A stretch of 6,427 nucleotides of DNA, taken from contig CAISVC010000295.1 in NCBI GenBank assembly GCA_903888815.1, forward strand, positions 1-6,427, given 5' to 3'. The stretch is from an uncultured Fibrobacterota bacterium. Lineage in GTDB: Bacteria > Fibrobacterota > Chitinivibrionia > Chitinivibrionales > Chitinispirillaceae. Under the pieces are notes generated by a model that had not been told where the DNA came from, did not search any database, and saw nothing but the letters and a program-made list of their open reading frames with translations. Positions within the stretch are counted from its first letter, which is position 1. The number at the start of each line of letters is the position of its first letter. Both the position numbers and the translations under genes were made by a program. Positions 1 through 6,427 of the stretch are shown here, one piece after another.

Positions 1-46
1 GACTTCCCTTACTTTTGGAATCTATCTTAGGTTGTGTTTTTTAAAT

Positions 47-54
47 AAAGGAGG
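47..54 (+). promoter_or_regulatory. Strong Shine-Dalgarno site for the OmpA-family gene
   Basis: AAAGGAGG lies 7 bases before the ATG at 62. It decides the start: an in-frame TTG at 32 would place the ribosome site inside the coding sequence and add ten residues ahead of an otherwise normal signal peptide. The 46 bases upstream are AT-rich, but I cannot identify a convincing promoter in them. Confidence 0.85.
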
Positions 55-61
55 CAACCGA

Positions 62-1666
62 ATGCGTAGAAATAGTGAGCATCGATTGTACTGTACGGGT
101 TTCCGGACGGGATGTTTTCTACTCATCCTCGCAGGACTCGTATATGCTGAATTCAACAATCCATCGCCGACCACAACCCTCAACGCAACCCGGGGGCTGA
201 CACAAACGGCCTCGGGCGAAGCCATGGGCGCGGGGCGTCTGACTTTTTCTCTCTACGGATCGTGGTACCAGCAAAAAAACGCCATCACCAACGCCCCCAA
301 TGTCGACGCCGGCATTTACACCGGGAACGTATCGTTTTCTTTCGGAGTCAACCCTTTCATCGACGTATTCGCCACTATCAACGGTTTTACCTCGCAGAAT
401 TATGATACCCCCAGCGGCAACGGCCTGGGTGCTATCAACTGCGGCATCCAGGGGACACTCCCCTTTCCTGACACCATCCCGGTCCGTCTGGGCCTCCAGG
501 TTGCTATCATCGGCGGGACCAGTGCAAACCAGATCAACGGGAACAACGCCGACGGATACAATTATTTCGAGACCCGAAACAATTACGATTTCGTCGGGAA
601 GGCTGTTCAGTCTCTGGTGTTCGGCACCGAGGGCCTCGCACTGAAGTTTCATTTTAATGAAGGCCTGGTGGCTTCGATTGAAAAAGACAAAGGGTTGATC
701 ATGCTTCTGGCGGGGGGAATCCAGGCGAATTTTCACCCAGTATTCACCATGGGCGTTGAAATGAACTCCCGCACATACACCAAGCATATTTCTCTTTTGT
801 ACGACCCTCTGTGGGTCACCCCTTCCGTGTACCTCAGAACACCATGGTACTTTAATGTTCTTCTCGGCGGAGATATTGCCTTGTCCAAGCAACGTGCAGC
901 GCCTGAAGCGATGCGGGCGCTTGAGCGTTTCAGGATCTTCGGGGGTATGGTTTTCTCGTTCGATCTGCTGGCAGGCAAGAGGGCCCAGACGCTGGAAAAG
1001 CAAAAGAAAGAGGAAGCCGAGAAAGCCCATCTGAAATCCAGAGCCGACAGTCTTGCTAAAAAAGAATTCCTGCTCAAGGCATCCGCCGACAGCCTGGCAA
1101 GGAAAGCCCGGGAGGACTCCGTTGCCGCGGCGCTTCAAAACCAGCTGCAACGCCAACGCGCCGATTCTTTGAGCCACGTTGCGGATGCCCTTACTCAGAA
1201 ATCCCGGCAGGATTCGATCGCCCTTGCAGAGTCGAAGCGACAGGTGGAGCTGGAACGATCAAAGCGTTCAGACGCCGAAAAGCAACTGCTCTCGACCGGA
1301 CTGCTGTTGCTCGACGCAGTTTATTTTGCGACAGGTAAGACGGGGATATCAATCAATTCAAAGCCGTATTTGAATATTATAGGCAGGATGCTTGCCAAAT
1401 ATCCCAAGCTCATGCTTGAGGTGGGCGGACATACCGACAATGTCGGCGGCGTTGAATCCAACGTGCGGCTCAGCCAGCTCAGGGCGGAATCGGTACGCAC
1501 TTATCTGCTCAGCGTTGCACCGGAGCTATCGGGTAAGTTGAGCTCCATAGGATACGGCATGTCGCAGCCGAAAGCCGACAATAATTCCGCCGAGGGCCGG
1601 CAAATCAACCGACGGGTAGAACTCAAAGTTCTCAATAAAGAAGTTCTCCGGGAATACAATCCCTGA
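62..1666 (+). CDS. OmpA-family outer-membrane protein with beta-barrel-like N-terminus, coiled linker and peptidoglycan-binding domain
   Basis: This 534-residue protein probably anchors the outer membrane to peptidoglycan. Residues 1-29 form a signal peptide: basic start, hydrophobic core around 18-27, likely cleavage after VYA. Residues about 40-302 are rich in Gly, aromatics and short alternating hydrophobic strands, and end in GGMVFSFDLL, as expected of a beta-barrel. Residues about 305-408 are highly charged and helical, with repeated DS(L/V/I) units, and probably form a periplasmic spacer. Residues about 412-525 are an OmpA C-terminal domain. They contain GGHTDN (Asp459) and NVRLSQLRAESVRTYL (467-482), an exact match to the NX2LSX2RAX2VX3L peptidoglycan-binding pattern with Arg474, then INRRVEL near the end. 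The gene appears to stand alone and converges with the dipeptidase gene. The OmpA domain is certain. The barrel is inferred from composition, and I do not recognise its specific family. No substrate or pore role can be read from the sequence. Confidence 0.93.
   Translation: MRRNSEHRLYCTGFRTGCFLLILAGLVYAEFNNPSPTTTLNATRGLTQTASGEAMGAGRLTFSLYGSWYQQKNAITNAPNVDAGIYTGNVSFSFGVNPFIDVFATINGFTSQNYDTPSGNGLGAINCGIQGTLPFPDTIPVRLGLQVAIIGGTSANQINGNNADGYNYFETRNNYDFVGKAVQSLVFGTEGLALKFHFNEGLVASIEKDKGLIMLLAGGIQANFHPVFTMGVEMNSRTYTKHISLLYDPLWVTPSVYLRTPWYFNVLLGGDIALSKQRAAPEAMRALERFRIFGGMVFSFDLLAGKRAQTLEKQKKEEAEKAHLKSRADSLAKKEFLLKASADSLARKAREDSVAAALQNQLQRQRADSLSHVADALTQKSRQDSIALAESKRQVELERSKRSDAEKQLLSTGLLLLDAVYFATGKTGISINSKPYLNIIGRMLAKYPKLMLEVGGHTDNVGGVESNVRLSQLRAESVRTYLLSVAPELSGKLSSIGYGMSQPKADNNSAEGRQINRRVELKVLNKEVLREYNP
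1040..1231 (+). repeat. Protein-level DS(L/V/I) repeats in the OmpA-protein linker
   Basis: Residues 327-390 of the OmpA-family protein carry five related units: RADSLAKK, SADSLARK, REDSVAAA, RADSLSHV and RQDSIALA. The Asp residues of the motif fall at 329, 343, 352, 368 and 384. The units are separated by charged helical residues, so the stretch is likely an extended helix or coiled coil spanning periplasm between barrel and cell wall. The DNA copies are diverged, so this is a protein repeat and not a recent tandem duplication. Confidence 0.6.
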
Positions 1667-1755
1667 TCCCGGGGACAGAGAAGGCTTCAATATCGTCGCG
1701 CACTACGGTTCCACTAGAGAGACGTGAAATCGCGGGCGGGCTGATTTTTCCAGAG

Positions 1756-1803
1756 GCCGAAGGGATTCGGCATCAGAATCGATTTCTGAAGACCGGATTT
1801 TTT
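1756..1803 (+). terminator. Possible intrinsic terminator after the OmpA-family gene
   Basis: The convergent spacer holds two small perfect hairpins. GCCGAA/TTCGGC (1756-1771) has a GGGA loop, and TCAGAA/TTCTGA (1773-1789) has a five-base loop. A run of six T follows at 1798-1803. The order of stems then T run suits plus-strand transcription. The run begins 9 bases after the second, weak stem, so this is not a textbook terminator. Read on the minus strand there is no T run after the stems, so it does not explain how the dipeptidase transcript ends. Confidence 0.3.
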
Positions 1804-1829
1804 CCGCGATTCCGCCTCTCTCCGTCTGC

Positions 1830-3305
1830 TTACACGCTCTCCAGAATCGCCAGCAGATAATCCCAGAACTTCTTCACGCTGCCGATCTGCACCCGTTCTT
1901 CAGGAGAGTGCACCATCTCAAGGGTCGGGCCGAGCGATACCATGTCCATTCCCGGAAATTTTTCGCCGATGATGCCGCATTCGAGCCCCGCGTGCACGGC
2001 CTTTACCGCCGGCTCTTTCCCGTACATGCGCCGGTAGGTCTCCATCGCTGTTTTCAAAATCGGCGAATGCAGGTCCGGCTTCCATCCGGGATAGCCGTCG
2101 CCGTGGCTGACAGCAGCGCCGGCAAGCGCGAATGCCGCGTTCACCGTTTGAACGATCTCCGTTTTTCTGCTCTCCACCGAGCTGCGCTGACTGGTCTCGA
2201 TCACCACCGAATTTTCCTTCGTCGTCACTCTGGCAAGGTTTGCAGAAGTCTCGACCAGTCCCGGAATATCCTGACTCATGGCGACAACTCCGTGCGGAAG
2301 AGCGTTCAACAGATTGACGAGCCGCTTCCGAACGGCAGTCTTCAGCACCCGCGCGCCGCTTTTTTTTCCGTTACAGGCCGTAAGCGAAAGCGCCACGCCG
2401 CTGTCGGCCGTAGCATATTCCTTCTTGTATATTTTGTCAAGTTTATAAACTTCAGCCGCAGCCGCTTCCGTTTCCGCGGCCGGCACCGCACAAAGCGCTT
2501 CGGCCTCGCGCGGGATCGCATTGCGCTTGTTGCCGCCCGACAGGCGGCAGAGCCGCACTCCCCTGTCCGAAAGGATATGCATCGCACGGCTCAGGAGTTT
2601 TATCGCATTACCGCGGCCGGTATGGATATCAATTCCGGAGTGGCCGCCGCGCAGGCCCTCCACTTTAAGCGTAAAGAGCGCATGGTTCGCAGTCAGCGAT
2701 TCGAACGCCACGGCAAGCGTTCCGATGCTGTCGCAGCCGCCGGCGCACCCGACGTACAGAACGCCCTCATCTTCGGTATCCAGATTGATCAGGGTGCGTG
2801 CCTTCAGCGCATTGCTCTGCAGGCCGGCGGCGCCCGTGAGACCGGTCTCCTCATCGACCGTAAACACGAACTCGAGAGGGCCGTGATTGAGCGCGGCGTC
2901 TTCCATAATGGCAAGAGACGTGGCGACGCCGATGCCGTTGTCCGCGCCGAGCGTGGTGCCGTCGGCGGTGAGAAAATTTCCATTCCGCTTCAGGACAATG
3001 GGGTCCCTGCTGAAATCATGGGCCTTGTCCCTGTTCTTTTCGCATACCATATCAAGATGGCTCTGCAGGGCGACAAGGGGCGCTTTTTCACGGCCCGGCG
3101 TACCTTTTTTCCACGCAATGACATTGCCCTTTGGATCCTTGAAAACCTCCAGGCCCAGCTTCTTCGCTACGCCGAACACGTACCGGCCCGCTTCCGCCTC
3201 GTGTTTCGAACAGCGCGGTATGGCGCTGAGCTCGGCAAAATATTCCCACAGCCGTTTCGGCTCAAGTCCTTCTATTGCCGTACAGGCCTTTATGGCGGAT
3301 GACAT
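1830..3305 (-). CDS. pepD: Aminoacyl-histidine dipeptidase (PepD-type, M20 metallopeptidase)
   Basis: This is a cytosolic two-metal dipeptidase that hydrolyses Xaa-His and other dipeptides, including carnosine-like substrates in known PepD enzymes. At 491 residues it has the usual PepD length (about 485). M20 active-site motifs appear in order: SHLDMV (metal His83, catalytic Asp85), LGADNGIG (metal Asp122), FTVDEETG (general base Glu152, metal Glu153), INLDTEDEG (metal Asp176), and GGHSGIDIHTGRGNA (His222, start of the lid/dimerisation domain, roughly 210-400). HAGLECG (438-444) and TLEMVHSPEE (metal His466) follow in the C-terminal part. All expected metal ligands are present, so the enzyme should be active. 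The ATG at 3305 is supported by AGGGAG 8 bases upstream. The gene lies 51 bases downstream of the OPT transporter on the same strand, consistent with an operon in which imported peptides are cleaved. Family assignment is firm. Exact substrate is inferred. Confidence 0.95.
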   Translation of the reverse strand: MSSAIKACTAIEGLEPKRLWEYFAELSAIPRCSKHEAEAGRYVFGVAKKLGLEVFKDPKGNVIAWKKGTPGREKAPLVALQSHLDMVCEKNRDKAHDFSRDPIVLKRNGNFLTADGTTLGADNGIGVATSLAIMEDAALNHGPLEFVFTVDEETGLTGAAGLQSNALKARTLINLDTEDEGVLYVGCAGGCDSIGTLAVAFESLTANHALFTLKVEGLRGGHSGIDIHTGRGNAIKLLSRAMHILSDRGVRLCRLSGGNKRNAIPREAEALCAVPAAETEAAAAEVYKLDKIYKKEYATADSGVALSLTACNGKKSGARVLKTAVRKRLVNLLNALPHGVVAMSQDIPGLVETSANLARVTTKENSVVIETSQRSSVESRKTEIVQTVNAAFALAGAAVSHGDGYPGWKPDLHSPILKTAMETYRRMYGKEPAVKAVHAGLECGIIGEKFPGMDMVSLGPTLEMVHSPEERVQIGSVKKFWDYLLAILESV

Positions 3306-3313
3306 ATGCTATT

Positions 3314-3319
3314 CTCCCT
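3314..3319 (-). promoter_or_regulatory. Shine-Dalgarno site for pepD
   Basis: Read on the minus strand, AGGGAG sits 8 bases before the ATG at 3305. This fixes the start used for pepD and shows that it can be translated independently of the upstream transporter gene. Confidence 0.7.
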
Positions 3320-3321
3320 GA

Positions 3322-3344
3322 AAATCAAGCTTGCTGTTTGATTT
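3322..3344 (-). other. AT-rich stem-loop between the transporter gene and pepD
   Basis: AAATCAA and TTGATTT form a perfect 7-base inverted repeat around a 9-base loop in the 51-base gap. On the minus strand the second arm is followed by only one extra T and then the pepD ribosome site. It could be a weak attenuating or mRNA-stabilising hairpin between the two cistrons. It could equally be chance in an AT-rich gap. Confidence 0.25.
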
Positions 3345-3356
3345 CTTCTTTTCTAT

Positions 3357-5282
3357 TCAACCATTCATCTCTTCAACTTTTTTTATTGTTTTTCTTTTTC
3401 CGGCCACCAGATACAGCCAGATGATTCCTCCCGCAAACAACGCGACACCCAGCCAGGGAGAAACGGCAAGGGACGGCCACCAGTTGCTTCTTCCCGAGGC
3501 AAAGATCGGTACGGCGACCAGAATGCCCATGATCGATTCCCCGGTCACATACCCCGAAGCAAAAATCAACCCCCGGTGTTCGTCCTCCTGGGTCGCACCG
3601 GATTTCTTCGCGAAATGGGCGATCAGGCCGCCGATAAGGATCGGCAGTGAGAGCCAGAACGGCAGATAGATGCCGACCGCAACAGCGAGCACCGGAACCC
3701 TGAACGAGGATTTCCGGACTTCCTGTATCTTGTCAGCAATCAGAATAATGACGCCGATGATGCCGCCCGCAATGACAAAGTTCCACGGCAGATTTCCCCT
3801 GAATACGCCTTCGGCAACGGCGCGCATCAGCGTTGCCTGCGGAGCAGGCAGCGCCGGCGAGCCGATCCTGTACGCGGTATGGAGGATCGTCAGCGTATAG
3901 CCGATCACGAGCGCGCCGACAACGGCCCCCACAAGTTCCATGACCTGCAGTTTCCACGGCGTCGCTCCGAGGATCTGACCGGCTTTGAGGTCCTGCAGTA
4001 TCTCTCCGGCAATGGCGCCGGCAGTACAGATGACCGCCCCGACAATGATCGCCGACGCGGCTCCGGAAACACTGCCGGAACCCATGAGCGCGAGCAGCAG
4101 GAGTGACGACAGCAGCACCGTGGAAATGGTGACTCCCGATATCGGATTGTTCGATGACCCGACCATACCGGCCATGTAGCCGGCAACCGCGGTGAAAAAG
4201 AAGCCGAAGATAAACAGCACGGCGCTCATAATGACGGCGACCCGCAGGCTCTTCAGAACATCCAGGTACAGGAGCAGCAGCGGGATGAAGCAGAGCGCGA
4301 GCCCGACGCCGACCCAGACAACGGGGATATCGAGTTCTGTTCTGTCAACAAGCTCTCCGGAACGCACTTTTTTGAGTGACTGGACCGAGGCCCTGATGCC
4401 GTTAATGATGGGTTTAAACAGTTTGATAATTGAGAAAAGGCCGCCCACGATCATGGCGCCCACACCCAGGTAACGGATTTTCGTGTTCCAGATCGCGGTG
4501 GCGTCGGCAATGTTTCCGCCGGACACATAATGGCCGGTCAGAAATGAGTAGAGCGGAATGGCAACGAACCAGGAGATGGCGCCGCCGAGAAAGATGAGGA
4601 TCGAACCGTTCCGGCCGACGATATACCCCACGCCGACAAGGAGCGGGGAAAGATTGGCGCCGGCGCCGAACAGCGCGCCTTTGACGGAAACCGCACCCCG
4701 GATCGGATCCGGCCACATCTGAAATCCCGCGCTGCAGAGATTCATCATCGCGCTGAATAATCCTCCGGAACCGATCAGCTTTACTCCCTCGTTGCCTTTT
4801 ATTCCGCCCTTCTGGCGCGCCTCGTGGCCGACACGGATTACTTCGGCGACCGCTATGCCTTCGGGAAATTTCAGCTTTGCTTCGAGGATGAATGCCCTCC
4901 GTAAAGTAACCGTGAACAAAACGCCGAAAACACTCCCGATCGTCGCGATCTTCGCGATCTCCATTGCATTGAAATTTTTCCAATACCCCATGAGGACCAG
5001 CGCCGGTGCGGTAAAGATGATCCCGGCGGCAACGGCCTGTCCTGCCGAGGCGGTGGTCTGCACCAGGTTATGTTCCGACGTGCTCGACCGCCTGAACAGG
5101 CTCAAAACGCCCAGGGAAACGACGGCCGCCGGAATCGCCGCGCTCACCGTCATTCCTGCCCGTAACCCGAGATAGGCATTGGCTGCGGTCATGATGACCG
5201 ACAGAATAATGCCAAGGACAACCGCTTTAACGGTCAATTCAATGGAAGCGGCATTCGTGCCTTTACCGTTTTTCGATTGCAT
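3357..5282 (-). CDS. OPT-family oligopeptide transporter
   Basis: This inner-membrane transporter of 641 residues has some 14 or more hydrophobic segments along its length. OPT hallmarks are clear: NAYLGLRAGMTVSAAIPAA (35-53), SEHNLVQTTASAGQAVAAG (69-87), LKFPEGIAVAEV (137-148), GYMAGMVGSSNNPISGVTI (368-386), DLKAGQILGATPWKLQ (431-446), YLPFWLSLPILIGGLIAHF (539-557) and ASGYVTGESIMGI (575-587). Bacterial OPT proteins are proton-coupled importers of peptides or amino-acid/metal conjugates. The substrate cannot be read here. The ATG at 5282 is fixed by an in-frame TGA 9 bases upstream, with the first membrane helix starting near residue 15. No Shine-Dalgarno is visible before it, which is unusual beside its neighbours. 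The gene begins 15 bases after the stop of the broken TPR gene and is followed by pepD, suggesting a peptide uptake and hydrolysis unit. Confidence 0.95.
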   Translation of the reverse strand: MQSKNGKGTNAASIELTVKAVVLGIILSVIMTAANAYLGLRAGMTVSAAIPAAVVSLGVLSLFRRSSTSEHNLVQTTASAGQAVAAGIIFTAPALVLMGYWKNFNAMEIAKIATIGSVFGVLFTVTLRRAFILEAKLKFPEGIAVAEVIRVGHEARQKGGIKGNEGVKLIGSGGLFSAMMNLCSAGFQMWPDPIRGAVSVKGALFGAGANLSPLLVGVGYIVGRNGSILIFLGGAISWFVAIPLYSFLTGHYVSGGNIADATAIWNTKIRYLGVGAMIVGGLFSIIKLFKPIINGIRASVQSLKKVRSGELVDRTELDIPVVWVGVGLALCFIPLLLLYLDVLKSLRVAVIMSAVLFIFGFFFTAVAGYMAGMVGSSNNPISGVTISTVLLSSLLLLALMGSGSVSGAASAIIVGAVICTAGAIAGEILQDLKAGQILGATPWKLQVMELVGAVVGALVIGYTLTILHTAYRIGSPALPAPQATLMRAVAEGVFRGNLPWNFVIAGGIIGVIILIADKIQEVRKSSFRVPVLAVAVGIYLPFWLSLPILIGGLIAHFAKKSGATQEDEHRGLIFASGYVTGESIMGILVAVPIFASGRSNWWPSLAVSPWLGVALFAGGIIWLYLVAGKRKTIKKVEEMNG

Positions 5283-5297
5283 GGAAAATCAATATAG

Positions 5298-6063
5298 TTA
5301 TTTCTGCGGCTGCGCCTTCGGTTTTCCTTGGGCTGAACGGCTTTCATGATTAAGCCGCTCAAGCTCTGCCGTGATTTCCGTAACAAGCGATACCTGGCCT
5401 GTGGACTTTGCCGCCTCACAAGCCCTTTGGAGAAGCGTCATTGCCTCGGCAAAGCGTCCGGTTTCCTGAAAAGCGACCGCACAATTGTTAAGGACGGCGA
5501 TATTGTCGGGTTTGATTTCCAATGCCTTCCGGTAATGGACAATCGCCTCATCGGTCCGGCCGGTCTGAAACAATGCATTGCCAAGATTGTAATGGATTTC
5601 AACAGACCGGGGGTTGAGCAGCAGTGCTTTCCGGTAATGGGCAATGGCCTCCTCTGTTTGTCACGGACTCCACCTGCACCGGATGCAGGGCGAAAATTGC
5701 TCCGGCAAGCCAGGCGACTTCGTCGGGTATTTTCAGGTACCGCAGAATTCTCACGAGCAGCAGTGCGGAAAAAATATGCAGCAGAATATTAAGCAGATGA
5801 TAGCCCGTCGTCGAATCGCCCCAGAGATGATATTCCACCCAGAAAACGCTGTGCACCAACGGATAGTACTGCTTTGCAGCTCCCGGTTGCGTCCAGATGC
5901 GTGCCAGTCCATCCGCGGAACGAAGCATCGGCGAGGCAATGTGATCTTCATCGTCCCAGATCGGCTTTCCATGCCATGCCGGATGGTAAGCGACAAAGGT
6001 GACGGCAGTTAGGATCAGCGCCAGAATCCAATTCCGGTTTCCTATATATGCTATTGGCTTCAT
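5298..6063 (-). pseudogene. Broken GT-C-type membrane protein with C-terminal TPR repeats (internal deletion and frame change)
   Basis: Two parts of one gene family are joined out of frame. Codons 1-134, from the ATG at 6063, give an N-terminal membrane helix (about 12-27), an acidic WDDEDH loop (36-41), QYYPLVHSVFWVEYHLWG (65-82), a second membrane segment (about 89-107) and FALHPVQVESV (124-134). These are typical of the start of bacterial TPR-bearing GT-C proteins resembling eukaryotic TMTC proteins. The expected continuation of many more membrane helices is absent. Instead the other frame opens at about 5660 with QTEEAIAHYRKAL and runs through TPR units to the TAA at 5298. The original frame reads on as nonsense to a stop at 5599-5601. 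Related proteins are usually 600 residues or more, against about 254 recognisable here. The ATG at 6063 lacks a clear ribosome site; a GTG at 6102 is possible but less likely. Either a true deletion or an assembly join across repeats would explain it. Confidence 0.85.
5406..5660 (-). repeat. Tandem TPR repeats with a 102-base DNA period
   Basis: The C-terminal part of the broken gene codes for the second helix of one TPR (QTEEAIAHYRKALLLNP), a full 34-residue TPR (RSVEIHYNLGN through EIKP) and a further diverged unit (DNIAVLNNC through CEAAK). The phrase HYRKAL recurs exactly 34 residues apart. The DNA is also alike: TTCCGGTAATGG on the plus strand starts at 5527 and again at 5629, 102 bases apart. 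About 35 residues after the last unit end in a Lys/Gln-rich tail. TPRs usually bind partner proteins. Confidence 0.8.
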
Positions 6064-6087
6064 CGCTGTTAAGGAGCACGAACAGCG
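6064..6087 (-). other. Perfect inverted repeat directly against the start codon of the GT-C/TPR gene
   Basis: CGCTGTT (6064-6070) and AACAGCG (6081-6087) are exact reverse complements around a 10-base spacer. On the minus strand the stem ends immediately before the ATG at 6063. If that ATG is used, the hairpin would occupy the ribosome-binding region, where no Shine-Dalgarno is seen. It could be an operator, a translation-limiting hairpin or chance. No T run follows, so it is not an intrinsic terminator. Confidence 0.3.
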
Positions 6088-6112
6088 GGACCCGTGAAAC
6101 ACGCAGGGCCGA

Positions 6113-6137
6113 GACCGCGCACAAATGGCGCGTGGTC
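6113..6137 (-). terminator. Possible terminator hairpin downstream of the sorting-domain gene
   Basis: GACCGCGC (6113-6120) pairs with GCGC and GGTC (6128-6131, 6134-6137) across a 7-base loop, with a two-base bulge. On the minus strand it starts 13 bases after the TAG at 6151. It is a GC-rich stem, but no real T run follows, so it could act as a transcript end only weakly or with help. If it does act, the broken gene and the transporter operon would form a separate transcript from the gene upstream. Confidence 0.3.
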
Positions 6138-6150
6138 AATGCATCAGACA

Positions 6151-6427
6151 CTACTTCAGATAATGCCGGGCTACGATCTTTTCCATCAACCCGCACTTGA
6201 CTGCTACTACTACCAGTCCGCTGGCAGCTGATGCTGACGGTTGTATGCTATAGGTGCCCCCGCTCGTCAACACGTTGACCGGCTGCGCGATACGTCTTCC
6301 ACTTGCATCATACAGGGTGACGTTCAGGCGCCGGGGTTTCTCGAAAGCAGGAATTGCGATACGGAGGAAACGGCCCGAAAACGCTATGCCGATGTTCCCT
6401 GCACCGGACGCCTTGACGCTGCCCGGA
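6151..6427 (-). CDS. C-terminal part of a secreted protein with a Por/T9SS-like sorting tail (partial)
   Basis: Only the last 91 codons are in the window; the reading frame enters from the right edge and ends at the TAG at 6151-6153. The order of features resembles C-terminal secretion/sorting domains of the FCB group: FLRIAIPAFEKPRRLNVTLY, then YDASGRRIAQPV, then GTYSIQPS, then ASGLVVVAVKCG and a short end KIVARHYLK. The pattern of a beta strand with LYDxxGR, a turn with Gly, SGLVVV and a basic/hydrophobic end fits a small immunoglobulin-like beta sandwich. Such tails direct large exported enzymes or surface proteins across the outer membrane and are usually cleaved. The catalytic or binding part lies outside the window, so its function is unknown. 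A plain beta-sandwich end domain without sorting function remains possible. Confidence 0.7.
   Translation of the reverse strand, partial: PGSVKASGAGNIGIAFSGRFLRIAIPAFEKPRRLNVTLYDASGRRIAQPVNVLTSGGTYSIQPSASAASGLVVVAVKCGLMEKIVARHYLK

Noticed and set aside
1..46. Promoter for the OmpA-family gene (TATCTT at 23-28 as a -10 box)
   Set aside because: The matching -35 position falls at the window edge and reads GACTTC, which is a poor match. There is not enough sequence to support a call.
32..61. Ten-codon extension of the OmpA-family protein from a TTG at 32
   Set aside because: The strong AAAGGAGG at 47-54 would lie inside the coding part, and the ATG at 62 gives a normal signal peptide.
119..1177. 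Minus-strand open frame of 352 codons opposite the OmpA-family gene
   Set aside because: It is the antisense shadow of a gene with a strong ribosome site, signal peptide and OmpA motif. It shows no domain or start signal of its own.
1650..1675. CCGGGA/TCCCGG inverted repeat around the OmpA-family stop codon
   Set aside because: The loop is 13 bases and no T run follows. It overlaps coding sequence and is likely chance in GC-rich DNA.
1908..3302. Plus-strand open frame of 464 codons opposite pepD
   Set aside because: It mirrors the whole of a well-supported enzyme gene. Its translation is Arg/His-rich with no recognisable motif, and it is explained by GC-rich codon use on the other strand.
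4414..4983. Minus-strand open frame of 189 codons overlapping the transporter in another frame
   Set aside because: The translation is Arg-rich and low in hydrophobic residues, while the overlapping frame encodes conserved OPT motifs.
6064..6150. Minus-strand promoter with TTGACC as a -35 box upstream of the broken gene
   Set aside because: The hexamer about 17 bases downstream is GC-rich (GGTCTC) and does not resemble a -10 box.

Overview
This is a bacterial chromosomal-type window with GC-rich coding sequence. It holds three intact genes, one broken gene and one gene cut by the right edge. Several features point to a Gram-negative diderm of the FCB kind, possibly Fibrobacterota-like: an outer-membrane OmpA-type protein with DS(L/V/I)-rich linker repeats, a C-terminal tail resembling Por/type IX-style sorting domains, and a GT-C plus TPR membrane protein. 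That placement is inference from protein style. No marker gene is present.

Left part (1-1829). A strong Shine-Dalgarno precedes a plus-strand gene (62-1666). It encodes an exported 534-residue protein with a beta-barrel-like N-terminal region, a charged linker built on repeated DS(L/V/I) units, and a C-terminal OmpA peptidoglycan-binding domain. It converges on the next gene across a 163-base spacer that holds two small hairpins and a T run.

Middle (1830-5282, minus strand). An OPT-family oligopeptide transporter (3357-5282) is followed 51 bases downstream by a PepD-type M20 aminoacyl-histidine dipeptidase (1830-3305). Together they make a logical unit: peptides or amino-acid conjugates come in through the inner membrane and dipeptides are hydrolysed in the cytoplasm.

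Right part (5298-6427, minus strand). Only 15 bases upstream of the transporter lies a broken gene. Its first 134 codons match the start of a GT-C-type multi-membrane protein, and its last 120 codons are TPR repeats. The membrane middle is missing and the two parts are in different reading frames, with the junction near 5657-5664. Upstream of it is the last 91 codons of a probable secreted protein with a sorting-type tail.

No tRNA, rRNA, CRISPR array, insertion sequence or phage signature was seen. Nothing here amounts to a clearly new biological system. The deletion/frameshift junction and the transporter-peptidase pairing are the points most worth following up.
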